Assembly (NCBI GenBank): GCA_902796375.1
Contig: CADBOW010000011.1
Location: 1-12,539, forward strand
Length of the DNA stretch: 12,539 nucleotides
Direction: 5' to 3'
Source of the DNA: an uncultured Lachnospiraceae bacterium
GTDB lineage: Bacteria > Bacillota > Clostridia > Lachnospirales > Lachnospiraceae
The position numbers and the translations under genes were made by a program. Each line of letters opens with the position of its first letter. Position 1 is the first letter of the stretch. Positions 1-6,394 of the stretch are shown here, piece after piece. The notes below the pieces were generated by a model. That model ran no database searches, was not told where the DNA came from, and saw only the letters and a list, made by a program, of their open reading frames with translations.

Positions 1-1
1 C

Positions 2-850
2 TGCGCCTCCGGCGGGAACCGGTTTGACCTGGGGATCCTTTCCTATTTTCCGCAGATCTGGGCCAGCGATGACAGCGACGCCGTGGCGCGAACGGAGATC
101 CAGACCGGCTACAGCTACGGCTATCCCATGAGTACGGTGACCGCCCATGTGTCGGATGTTCCGAATCATCAGACCCTCCGTCGCACGCCCCTGATGACCC
201 GCTTCAACGTGGCGGCCTTCGGCGTGCTGGGTTATGAATGCAATCTCTGTGACATGAAGGAAAATGAACGTGAGATGGTCGCCCGGCAGATCGTCCTCTA
301 TAAGGAATGGAGAGAGACATTTTTCTTCGGACACTTCTACCGCGGCCGGAGTATCGGACAGGCGGGGGCTGTGGGGGCCGGACTTCCCGGAGGCTTCAGC
401 GTGCTCGCTCCCACCGCCGGAAATGTTACGGAGTGGACGGTGGTCTCTCCGGACGGACGAAAGGCGGCAGGCATGCTGCTCCAGCTTCTGACCCGGCCGA
501 ATGTCCAGACGGAGATCTATCATGCGAAGGGGCTGATCGCCGATCAAAAATATAGTTTCAAAAATATTGAAATGAAGTATAATATAAAGGAGTTCGGAAG
601 CCTGGTGAATCTCGTGGCGCCCATCCATGTGAAGCCGGACGGCATGGTCCATAATATCATTGCGAAGAAGGTGAAAATGGATGGCGAAACGGAGGAAATG
701 CTCCTGTACGGAGATGCACTGATGCATGCGGGAGTCCATGTGGCACAGGCTTACTCCGGCACGGGCTACTCCGGCGAAGTACGACATATGCCGGATTTCT
801 CGTCGCGGCTCTATCTGATGGAGGCGGCGGAAGAAAAAAGGCCGGGATAA
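2..850 (+). CDS. Alpha-galactosidase, GH36 family, C-terminal part (5' end outside the window)
   Basis: The last 282 residues of a glycoside hydrolase family 36 enzyme, which removes alpha-1,6-linked galactose from raffinose-type sugars. The reading frame is open from base 2, so the gene begins upstream; the GTG at 83 is internal. The visible part starts with the GH36 substrate-binding signature C-x-S-G-G-x-R-F-D (bases 2-28), then a W-A-S-D-D-S-D-A stretch (about 59-82). In characterised GH36 enzymes the acid/base Asp lies in this S-D-D segment; the nucleophile Asp lies further upstream and is not seen here. AHVSDVPNHQT and GNVTEWTVVS also fit the C-terminal half of the catalytic domain and the start of the beta-sandwich domain. 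A rhomboid gene follows after 12 nt, so the two are probably co-transcribed. Some GH36 members act on alpha-N-acetylgalactosamine, so substrate is not certain. Confidence 0.88.
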   Translation, partial: CASGGNRFDLGILSYFPQIWASDDSDAVARTEIQTGYSYGYPMSTVTAHVSDVPNHQTLRRTPLMTRFNVAAFGVLGYECNLCDMKENEREMVARQIVLYKEWRETFFFGHFYRGRSIGQAGAVGAGLPGGFSVLAPTAGNVTEWTVVSPDGRKAAGMLLQLLTRPNVQTEIYHAKGLIADQKYSFKNIEMKYNIKEFGSLVNLVAPIHVKPDGMVHNIIAKKVKMDGETEEMLLYGDALMHAGVHVAQAYSGTGYSGEVRHMPDFSSRLYLMEAAEEKRPG

Positions 851-862
851 AGGGGGAAGAAT

Positions 863-1489
863 ATGTCGAACTATCCTTTGACGACAGAACCGAAGTCCGG
901 AAAGGGCGGCTTCAGGATCCGGTATGACTCACCGGTCACACTGACCTTTGCGCTCCTGTCCCTGGCAGCACTGGGACTGGGATATCTTACAAAGGGATGG
1001 ACCACGGAGAATCTGTTCTCCGTCTATCGTTCCAGCTTCGGACCGCTCTGGATCCTGCGGCTCTTCGGGCATACGCTGGGACATGCGGACATGACACATT
1101 TCGTATCCAATATGACGCTGTTCCTGCTGCTGGGTCCTCAGCTGGAGAACCGCTACGGCGGGAAGAATCTTCTGGAAATGATGGGGATCGTGTCTGTGAT
1201 CTCGGCTGTGTTCCAGATGATCTTCTTCCCGAAGGTCATGCTCCTGGGAGCCAGCGGCATAGTATTCATGATGATCATCCTGACCTCGGCGGTGAATCTG
1301 AAGGAGGGAGGAATCCCGCTGTCCATGATCCTGATCGTGCTGATCTATCTGGGGAGTGAGCTCTGGGATGCCTTTACGGCACACGATAATATCTCACATC
1401 TGACACATATTATAGGGGGGATCTGCGGTGCGGTCTTCGGCTTCCTGTATGCGAAGGATCCGAAACTGAGCGAAGATCTCCCACGATAG
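863..1489 (+). CDS. Rhomboid family intramembrane serine protease
   Basis: A 208-residue multi-pass membrane protein that should cut transmembrane helices of other proteins within the bilayer. The rhomboid signatures are present in order. The H-x-x-x-N motif is H79-x3-N83 in the second core helix (context GHADMTHFVSN). The catalytic serine is S131 in G-A-S-G (129-132). The catalytic histidine is H182, followed by the usual glycines (H182-I-I-G-G) in the last core helix. Hydrophobic segments lie at about 24-42, 61-70, 83-92, 105-122, 125-145, 152-165 and 183-196. It is a minimal form with a roughly 20-residue polar N-terminus and no extra cytoplasmic domain. The ribosome site AGGGGGA at 851-857 is 5 nt before the ATG. 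The gene follows the galactosidase gene closely and is closed by a strong terminator overlapping its stop codon. The substrate cannot be inferred. Confidence 0.93.
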   Translation: MSNYPLTTEPKSGKGGFRIRYDSPVTLTFALLSLAALGLGYLTKGWTTENLFSVYRSSFGPLWILRLFGHTLGHADMTHFVSNMTLFLLLGPQLENRYGGKNLLEMMGIVSVISAVFQMIFFPKVMLLGASGIVFMMIILTSAVNLKEGGIPLSMILIVLIYLGSELWDAFTAHDNISHLTHIIGGICGAVFGFLYAKDPKLSEDLPR

Positions 1490-1522
1490 AAAAAAGCAGC
1501 TCCCGGAGCTGCTTTTTTCTAT
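1486..1522 (+). terminator. Strong intrinsic terminator, probably bidirectional
   Basis: A perfect 18-bp inverted repeat: 1486-1503 pairs with 1505-1522 around a single C. The core stem is GCAGCTCC/GGAGCTGC, flanked by six A on the left and six T on the right, so it has the hairpin-plus-U-tract form on either strand. The rhomboid stop codon (1487-1489) lies inside the left arm. It separates the galactosidase-rhomboid unit from the ATP synthase promoter. Confidence 0.95.
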
Positions 1523-1532
1523 GGCGTTTTAT

Positions 1533-1561
1533 TTGACTTTCGGGCCGTGTGAGATTAGAAT
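1533..1561 (+). promoter_or_regulatory. Sigma-A (sigma-70-like) promoter of the ATP synthase operon
   Basis: TTGACT at 1533-1538 (five of six consensus -35 bases), a 17-nt spacer and TAGAAT at 1556-1561 (five of six consensus -10 bases). It lies directly after the terminator and about 80 nt before atpB. Transcription would start near 1568. No second promoter of this quality was noticed in the gaps further down the cluster, so it probably drives atpB to atpC and perhaps the kinase genes. Confidence 0.75.
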
Positions 1562-1565
1562 GAAA

Positions 1566-1606
1566 GGTGGTTTTGTTTGTGCATCCGAAGGCATTTTCTG
1601 ACCACC
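1566..1606 (+). promoter_or_regulatory. Possible leader hairpin in the atp mRNA
   Basis: GGTGGT at 1566-1571 is complementary to ACCACC at 1601-1606, giving a 6-bp stem near the predicted 5' end of the transcript with a 29-nt loop. It could be a 5' stabilising structure. The stem is short and the loop long, so chance is possible. I recognise no riboswitch class here. Confidence 0.25.
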
Positions 1607-1640
1607 GGAATATCGGAGACACAAGGAAAGGAGGCGAGAC

Positions 1641-2435
1641 ATGAGTAAGAAGAAAAAAATACTCATGTTTACATTTTTCGGAGTATGGATCCTGGTTTTC
1701 CTGATCGGGTCGATTCTGCTTCAGGGGAGATACGATAAGTTTGAAACGATCCAGGAGACCATGCGGGATGCGGTTCTTCATGAGACGAATCAGATCTCGC
1801 TGTTTGGGATCAAGGATGTAAATCCTGCGGTGATCTCCGGGTTCGCGGTTACGGCGGTGCTGCTTCTGCTGGCACTGATCATCCGGATCGCCGTGATTCC
1901 CAGATTCAAGCTGATCCCCGGAAGATTTCAGATGCTGCTGGAGGAATGGGTGGGGTTCTTTGACCGTCTGGCAAAGTCAAACAGTCCCCACAGGAACAAG
2001 TTCCTGGGCGCGTACCTTTTCACGGCGGGCAGCTATATTTTCGTTGGAACCTGTTTCGAGCTGTTCGGGCTCCAGGTAAATACCACAGAGGGACATCCCA
2101 TTGCCCTGCCTGCGCCGCTGGCGGATATCAACGGGGCCATCATGATGGGATGCCTGTCCTATCTGGTGATCCTTTCCGGCGGAATCGCGGGAAATGGAAT
2201 GAAGGGCGTCGGAAAGACGCTGAAGGACTTCTCACTTCCGATCTCCATGAGCTTCCGACTCTTCGGAGCGTTGCTCTCCGGAGCGCTGGTCACGGAGCTG
2301 GTTTATTATTATGTCACGCTCAGCTACGTGCTTCCGGTGATCGTCGGAGTCCTGTTTACTCTGCTGCATGCACTGATTCAGACCTATGTCCTGACCATGC
2401 TGACCTCGGTGTTCTACGGAGAGGTCTGCGAGTAG
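1641..2435 (+). CDS. atpB: ATP synthase F0 subunit a
   Basis: The 264-residue membrane subunit that forms the two ion half-channels beside the c ring. The essential arginine is R206 in the S-M-S-F-R-L-F-G stretch of the penultimate helix. The last helix has the expected I-Q-T-Y-V-L-T-M-L-T pattern (246-255). Hydrophobic helices lie at about 7-27, 63-85, 122-143, 166-184, 198-226 and 230-256. One oddity is that the Asn that usually follows R-L-F-G is Ala (A210), and the nearby polar residues after S-G are also Ala/Leu. E219 is in the same helix and may supply a channel carboxylate. The start is fixed by an excellent ribosome site (AAAGGAGG, 1627-1634) 6 nt before the ATG. It is the first gene of the operon; no atpI is seen upstream. 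Confidence 0.95.
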   Translation: MSKKKKILMFTFFGVWILVFLIGSILLQGRYDKFETIQETMRDAVLHETNQISLFGIKDVNPAVISGFAVTAVLLLLALIIRIAVIPRFKLIPGRFQMLLEEWVGFFDRLAKSNSPHRNKFLGAYLFTAGSYIFVGTCFELFGLQVNTTEGHPIALPAPLADINGAIMMGCLSYLVILSGGIAGNGMKGVGKTLKDFSLPISMSFRLFGALLSGALVTELVYYYVTLSYVLPVIVGVLFTLLHALIQTYVLTMLTSVFYGEVCE

Positions 2436-2537
2436 CGGCAGCTCCGCAGAGAAACACAGAGCAGATCCGCGGACAGCGGTTTCATGAATAGATAGTAAGA
2501 ACGAGAATCATAAATAAAAATGATGGAGGGTTTTAAA
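2436..2537 (+). promoter_or_regulatory. atpB-atpE spacer with an A/T-rich translation initiation region
   Basis: The first half is G/C-rich and holds a small possible hairpin (CCGC 2467-2470 with GCGG 2476-2479). The last 40 bases are A/T-rich and look unstructured, ending in GGAGGG (2525-2530) 7 nt before the ATG at 2538. A strong unstructured start region before the c gene is known in other atp operons, where it raises synthesis of the multi-copy c subunit. That role here is inferred. The GGAGGG site selects 2538 rather than the in-frame ATGs at 2520 and 2523, which lie upstream of or within it. Confidence 0.5.
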
Positions 2538-2987
2538 ATGAAGCTTCAGATTTCCAAGAAATTACCGATCATTCTTGCAGGTGTGATCCTGATCCTGCTG
2601 ACAACCATGATTCTGGGTATCACCGCCCAGGCGAAGGAAGCAACGGCGGAAAAGGCTGCGAAGGAGAAGGTTGCAGCGAGCCAGGTACTTCATGATGAGG
2701 CGGTTGCGACAGCCGTTGATGAAAATGGTGCCATGATCATTGAATCGGAGGAGACAGATCAGAATACAGGCTCCAAGGCATGGGCAGCAGCCATCGCCGT
2801 AGGACTTGCGGCAGCGGCCGGAGCCATCGGTATGGGACTTGCCATTGGTAAGTCGGCAGAAGGAATCTCCCGTCAACCGGAGGCAGAAGGAAAGATCCGT
2901 ACCACCCTCATGCTGGGACTTGTCTTCATCGAGACCGCGATCATTTACGCATTGATCGTCGCCATTCTGATCATATTCGTCATGTGA
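2538..2987 (+). CDS. atpE: ATP synthase F0 subunit c with an N-terminal signal-like extension
   Basis: The ring-forming ion-carrying subunit. The C-terminal part (about 79-149) is an ordinary c hairpin: a Gly/Ala-rich helix 1 (82-105), the polar loop R-Q-P-E (112-115) and helix 2 with the ion-binding glutamate E132 in F-I-E-T-A-I-I-Y. The protein is 149 residues, against about 75-90 for most bacterial c subunits. The excess is N-terminal: a basic start (K-L-Q-I-S-K-K), a hydrophobic segment (9-28) and an A-Q-A site typical of signal peptidase I cleavage after A32. A charged Lys/Glu/Asp/Ala-rich stretch follows (33-80). Since c has both ends on the outer face, a signal peptide would place this tail outside; an uncleaved third helix is the alternative. 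The helix 1 residue equivalent to the Na+-ligand Gln appears to be M99, which suggests H+ coupling. Confidence 0.93.
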   Translation: MKLQISKKLPIILAGVILILLTTMILGITAQAKEATAEKAAKEKVAASQVLHDEAVATAVDENGAMIIESEETDQNTGSKAWAAAIAVGLAAAAGAIGMGLAIGKSAEGISRQPEAEGKIRTTLMLGLVFIETAIIYALIVAILIIFVM

Positions 2988-3051
2988 CGGATGAAGCGGA
3001 GTAGGATTTATCGATACGGAAAAATTACAAGGAATAGAAAAGAGGCGGATT

Positions 3052-3552
3052 ATGGGAATTCCCTTAAATATCGACTGGCAGCAGATCCTGCTGCATCTCC
3101 TGAATTTCACACTGCTTTTTGCGGGCCTGTATTTTCTGTTGTATAAGCCTGTAAAGAATTTTATGGAGAAGAGAGACCAGCATTATAAGGACATGCAGAA
3201 ATCGGCGGACGACATGCTGGAACAGGCACAGAATGCAAAGCTGGAGTATGAAGGAAAGCTTGCGGAGGCTGATAAGGAGATCGCCGGAAGAAAACGGGCA
3301 GCTGCGGAGGAGATCGAGCAGATGCGTCGCACCCGGGAGAAGGAAGCGGAAGCGCAGGCCAAAAAGATCGTGGCAGACGCCAAGGACGAAGCGAAGGCCA
3401 TGCGGACGCAGATCGTGGACGGGGCACGGAAGGAGATCACGGAAATGGTGGAGCATGCCGCAGAGAAAATCCTTCTGTCCGAGGATGTGTCTACGACCTA
3501 CGACGCTTTCTTAGATGCGGCGGAAAGGAGTGTGCCGGATGGAGAATCCTAA
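3052..3552 (+). CDS. atpF: ATP synthase F0 subunit b (peripheral stalk)
   Basis: A 166-residue stator subunit with one N-terminal membrane helix (about 11-31) ending at Y-K-P-V-K-N-F-M. A long charged, alanine-rich coiled-coil stalk (about 38-145) follows, then a short C-terminal segment. As one b gene is present, a homodimeric stalk is expected. Its length matches ordinary b, so it is not the b-delta fusion known in mycobacteria. The C-terminus would normally dock onto the C-terminal domain of delta, which here appears to sit on alpha. AGAGG at 3041-3045 lies 6 nt before the ATG. The last 14 bases overlap atpA, which suggests translational coupling. Confidence 0.93.
   Translation: MGIPLNIDWQQILLHLLNFTLLFAGLYFLLYKPVKNFMEKRDQHYKDMQKSADDMLEQAQNAKLEYEGKLAEADKEIAGRKRAAAEEIEQMRRTREKEAEAQAKKIVADAKDEAKAMRTQIVDGARKEITEMVEHAAEKILLSEDVSTTYDAFLDAAERSVPDGES
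3524..3530 (+). promoter_or_regulatory. Ribosome binding site that fixes the atpA start
   Basis: AAAGGAG lies 8 nt before the ATG at 3539, inside the end of atpF. The upstream in-frame ATG at 3515 would put this site inside the coding region and has no comparable site of its own, so 3539 is preferred. Confidence 0.85.
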
Positions 3553-5338
3553 GAAGGCACAACTGTATTCCGCAGAGGCACCGAATGAGGAGCAGCGGGA
3601 ACGGTTTGAGCGGTTTCTTGCAAAAAAATACGGACAGACGGTGGAACTGGTATGGATCAGGGATGAAAGCCTGAAATCCGGTTTCCGTCTGAACTTTGAG
3701 GGAGAGGTCTATAACTGGACACCCGAGGGCCGGGTTCAGCAGCTGAAGGATAAGGTTGATGAGATCAACCGGATGAAGCTGGGAAGGAAGAACCAGACGA
3801 AGAACCTGATCTCCCTCATTAAATCGTCCCTGGACAGCTGGACACTGGAGGCGATTCCCGTGGAGGAAGGCCGTGTTCGGAGCGTAGGGGACGGGATCGT
3901 GATCGCTACGGGTCTGGAATCCGTAGTCTACGGCGAGATCGTGCTGTTTGAGTCCGGGGTGCGGGGGATGGTACAGGAACTCCGACAGGGAGAGATCGGT
4001 ATCGTTCTTTTCGGCGATGATGAAGAGATCAGTGAGGGCAGTATCGTCCGGCGGACCAAGAAGACAGCGGGAATCCCGGTCAGCGAGGCGTATCTGGGAC
4101 GCGTTGTGGATGCGCTGGGAAGCCCCATTGACGGATATGGTGAGATTCCCGCAGATGACTATCGTGAGATTGAAAGTCCGGCTCCTGGGATCATCGACCG
4201 GCAGCCGGTTTCAGAGCCCATGAATACAGGGCTTCTGTCCATTGATTCCATGTTCCCCATCGGACGGGGGCAGAGAGAGCTGATCATCGGGGACCGGCAG
4301 ACCGGCAAGACATCCATCGCATTGGACACCATACTGAATCAGAAGGGAAATGACGTGGTCTGCATCTATGTCGCCATCGGCCAGAAGGCCAGCAGTGTGG
4401 CGCATCTGGTAGGGACCCTCAGAAATCATGGGGCGATGGAGCATACGATCGTGGTTGCGGCCACGGCCAGTGATCCGACACCGCTTCAATATATCGCACC
4501 CTATGCGGGTACCGCGCTGGGAGAGTATTTCATGCAGCACGGGAAAGACGTTCTGATCGTTTATGACGACCTGTCCAAGCATGCGGTAGCCTATCGTGCT
4601 CTGTCGCTGCTGCTGGAACGGTCACCGGGCCGTGAGGCATATCCGGGGGATGTATTCTATCTGCATTCCCGGCTGCTGGAACGGTCGGCGCATTTGTCCG
4701 CGCGTAAGGGCGGCGGCTCCATGACGGCACTCCCCATCGTGGAAACCCAGGCGGGAGATGTGTCCGCCTATATTCCGACCAATATCATTTCCATCACAGA
4801 CGGACAGATATTCCTGGAGAGCAACCTGTTCTTTGCGGGACAGAGACCGGCCGTAAATGTAGGTCTTTCGGTTTCCCGTGTGGGCGGTGCGGCGCAGACC
4901 CGTGCGATGAAGCGGGCCACGGGAAGCATACGTCTGGACCTGGCACAGTACAGGGAAATGGAAGTGTTTACACAGTTTTCCAGCGACCTGGACGAATCCA
5001 CCAAGCGTCAGCTGCAATATGGGCAGGGACTGATGCGCCTGCTTCGGCAGCCGCAGAACCAGCCCTTCCGACAGTTCGAGCAGGTGATCATTCTGGTGGC
5101 GGCCAACGGGCATGCTCTGGAGGATATTCCGGTGGATCGGATGCTTGATTTCCGAAGCCGGCTGCTGGAGCATTTTCGGACACAGGAGGAAGCGCTCTGT
5201 GATGAGATCGAGGTGTCCGGAAATCTGACGGACGATAACAAAGAAGAGATCATACGAATCGCAAAGGAATTTGCTGAGACCTATCTGGCACAGGAGCAGG
5301 ACCCGGGAGCAGGGTCCGAAAGTGAAGCGCAGGAGTAA
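3539..5338 (+). CDS. atpA: ATP synthase F1 subunit alpha fused to a delta (OSCP) C-terminal domain
   Basis: A 599-residue F1 alpha subunit. The alpha core begins near residue 86: the N-terminal helix (N-L-I-S-L-I-K), beta-barrel, Walker A G-D-R-Q-T-G-K-T (251-258), V-L-I-V-Y-D-D (338-344) and the arginine finger R447 in S-V-S-R-V-G-G. In E. coli alpha the Walker A starts at residue 169, so about 82 residues are added at the N-terminus. That addition matches the end of bacterial delta/OSCP. It has a helix after S-A-E-A-P-N-E-E-Q, then K-K-Y-G-Q-T-V-E-L, then D-E-S-L-K-S-G-F, and finally the E-G-R-V-Q-Q-L-K-D helix that corresponds to the S-V-R-G-R-L-x-x-L ending of delta. No separate atpH exists in the cluster, although it normally sits between atpF and atpA. 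The C-terminus ends in a P-G-A-G-S-E-S-type tail encoded by a 39-bp repeat that runs past the stop. Confidence 0.93.
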   Translation: MENPKKAQLYSAEAPNEEQRERFERFLAKKYGQTVELVWIRDESLKSGFRLNFEGEVYNWTPEGRVQQLKDKVDEINRMKLGRKNQTKNLISLIKSSLDSWTLEAIPVEEGRVRSVGDGIVIATGLESVVYGEIVLFESGVRGMVQELRQGEIGIVLFGDDEEISEGSIVRRTKKTAGIPVSEAYLGRVVDALGSPIDGYGEIPADDYREIESPAPGIIDRQPVSEPMNTGLLSIDSMFPIGRGQRELIIGDRQTGKTSIALDTILNQKGNDVVCIYVAIGQKASSVAHLVGTLRNHGAMEHTIVVAATASDPTPLQYIAPYAGTALGEYFMQHGKDVLIVYDDLSKHAVAYRALSLLLERSPGREAYPGDVFYLHSRLLERSAHLSARKGGGSMTALPIVETQAGDVSAYIPTNIISITDGQIFLESNLFFAGQRPAVNVGLSVSRVGGAAQTRAMKRATGSIRLDLAQYREMEVFTQFSSDLDESTKRQLQYGQGLMRLLRQPQNQPFRQFEQVIILVAANGHALEDIPVDRMLDFRSRLLEHFRTQEEALCDEIEVSGNLTDDNKEEIIRIAKEFAETYLAQEQDPGAGSESEAQE

Positions 5339-5420
5339 AGCCCGGGAGCAGGGAATGAGAGTAGGGCCTGGAAGCAGAACCCGGGAGTAAACGAAGGGAC
5401 AGGTCAGGATCGGAGTTGAT
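5302..5420 (+). repeat. 39-bp tandem repeat across the atpA stop and the atpA-atpG spacer
   Basis: CCCGGGAG recurs at 5302, 5341 and 5380, exactly 39 bp apart, and a decayed copy (TCCGGGAAG) starts near 5420. Units share a (A)CCCGGGAGCAGGG...GA(A)AGT...GGAG pattern but have diverged. The first copy encodes the last alpha residues (P-G-A-G-S-E-S), with the TAA at 5336-5338 at its end. The next copies are non-coding but stay open in the same frame until a TGA at 5417, since 39 is a multiple of three. The repeat fills the 102-nt spacer before atpG. Confidence 0.8.
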
Positions 5421-5440
5421 CCGGGAAGCCGGAGCAGAAT

Positions 5441-6394
5441 ATGGCAAGTACAAAGGAAATAAAAAACAGAATCGAAAGTGTTCAGAATACGCAGAAGATC
5501 ACGAATGCCATGTATCTGATCGCATCCACGAAGCTGACGAAGGCGAGGGCGGAGCTGGATAAGACGCTGCCGTATTTCCGGCTGCAGGAATCGGAGATGA
5601 AACGGATCTTCCAGCGGAGAAATGATGTGGACAGCCACTATTTCTACCCGGAGACCGGACGAAAGTCGGCGGAGGCCTATGCCTATCTTGTGATCACTGC
5701 GGATAAAGGACTTGCGGGCGCATATAATCATAACATACTGAAAATGGCGGAAGAGGAACTGAAGAAGCATAAGAATACCATGCTTTACGTGGTGGGGGAA
5801 TACGGCCGGCAGTACTTCAGGCGGCGGAAGATCCCCATTGAAAGGTCCTTCCTTTATACGGCGCAGAATCCCACCTTCCGCAGAGCGCGGGAGATCAGTA
5901 ATGTGCTTCTGGATCTGTATAATACAGGGAAGGCGAATGAGATCCGTATCATTTTCAGTCAGTTGGAACGGGGCGGGCAGGCGGTTCCCCGAAAGTCCCA
6001 GCTGTTACCCTTCGAACGGGGACAGTTCGGCCGGATGGAGATCCGGGAAGGGGAGATCCGGAAGGAATATGAATTCTTTCCGAATGTAACCGCCGCACTG
6101 GAGAATATCGTGCCGAGTTATATCGCCGGCTATATCTACGGGGCTCTGGTGGAGAGCTTCTGCAGCGAGCAGAATGCCAGGATGAATGCCATGAAGGCCG
6201 CAAATGATAATGCGGATGAGCTTCTGGGGAATCTCTCCGTGGAATATAACCGGGTGCGGCAATGGGCCATCACCCAGGAGATCACGGAGGTGTCGGCAGG
6301 CGCAAAGGCCCAGAGAAAGAAGAAGCAGAAACGCCGGGAGCAGGAGGCGGCCGGCGTGCAGCAGATAGAAAGGAGACGGGCAGACAATGATTAA
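5441..6394 (+). CDS. atpG: ATP synthase F1 subunit gamma with a basic C-terminal extension
   Basis: The 317-residue central rotor shaft. The N-terminal helix (K-E-I-K-N-R-I-E-S-V-Q-N-T-Q-K-I-T) and the C-terminal helix (E-Y-N-R-V-R-Q-W-A-I-T-Q-E-I-T-E) are the classic gamma coiled coil. The central Rossmann-like part has I-T-A-D-K-G-L-A-G-A-Y-N (85-96). Gamma usually ends a few residues after I-T-Q-E-I-T-E; here about 29 more residues follow (289-317), dominated by Lys/Arg (R-K-K-K-Q-K-R-R and E-R-R-R). In known structures the gamma C-terminus points up inside the alpha-beta hexamer, so this tail would approach the crown where the delta-like domains should lie. GGAG at 5431-5434 is 6 nt before the ATG. 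The last 8 bases overlap atpD. Confidence 0.94.
   Translation: MASTKEIKNRIESVQNTQKITNAMYLIASTKLTKARAELDKTLPYFRLQESEMKRIFQRRNDVDSHYFYPETGRKSAEAYAYLVITADKGLAGAYNHNILKMAEEELKKHKNTMLYVVGEYGRQYFRRRKIPIERSFLYTAQNPTFRRAREISNVLLDLYNTGKANEIRIIFSQLERGGQAVPRKSQLLPFERGQFGRMEIREGEIRKEYEFFPNVTAALENIVPSYIAGYIYGALVESFCSEQNARMNAMKAANDNADELLGNLSVEYNRVRQWAITQEITEVSAGAKAQRKKKQKRREQEAAGVQQIERRRADND

Noticed and set aside
83..850. A GTG start at 83 for a 255-residue protein
   Set aside because: The frame is open upstream to base 2 and encodes GH36 signature residues there, so this is an internal codon of a gene entering from the left edge.
2520..2540. An earlier atpE start at 2520 or 2523
   Set aside because: These codons precede or overlap the GGAGGG site, which is ideally spaced for 2538. 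The N-terminal extension is present with any of these starts.
3515..3541. An earlier atpA start at 3515 adding eight residues
   Set aside because: The ribosome site AAAGGAG at 3524-3530 lies after it and is well placed for the ATG at 3539.
3052..3552. A b-delta fusion like that of mycobacteria
   Set aside because: The b protein has ordinary length, with one TM helix and a coiled coil and no room for a delta domain; the delta-like part is on alpha.
4622..5770. A 382-codon minus-strand open frame across the atpA-atpG junction
   Set aside because: It is antisense to the conserved alpha and gamma coding regions, its product resembles no known protein, and it is low in complexity over the 39-bp repeat.
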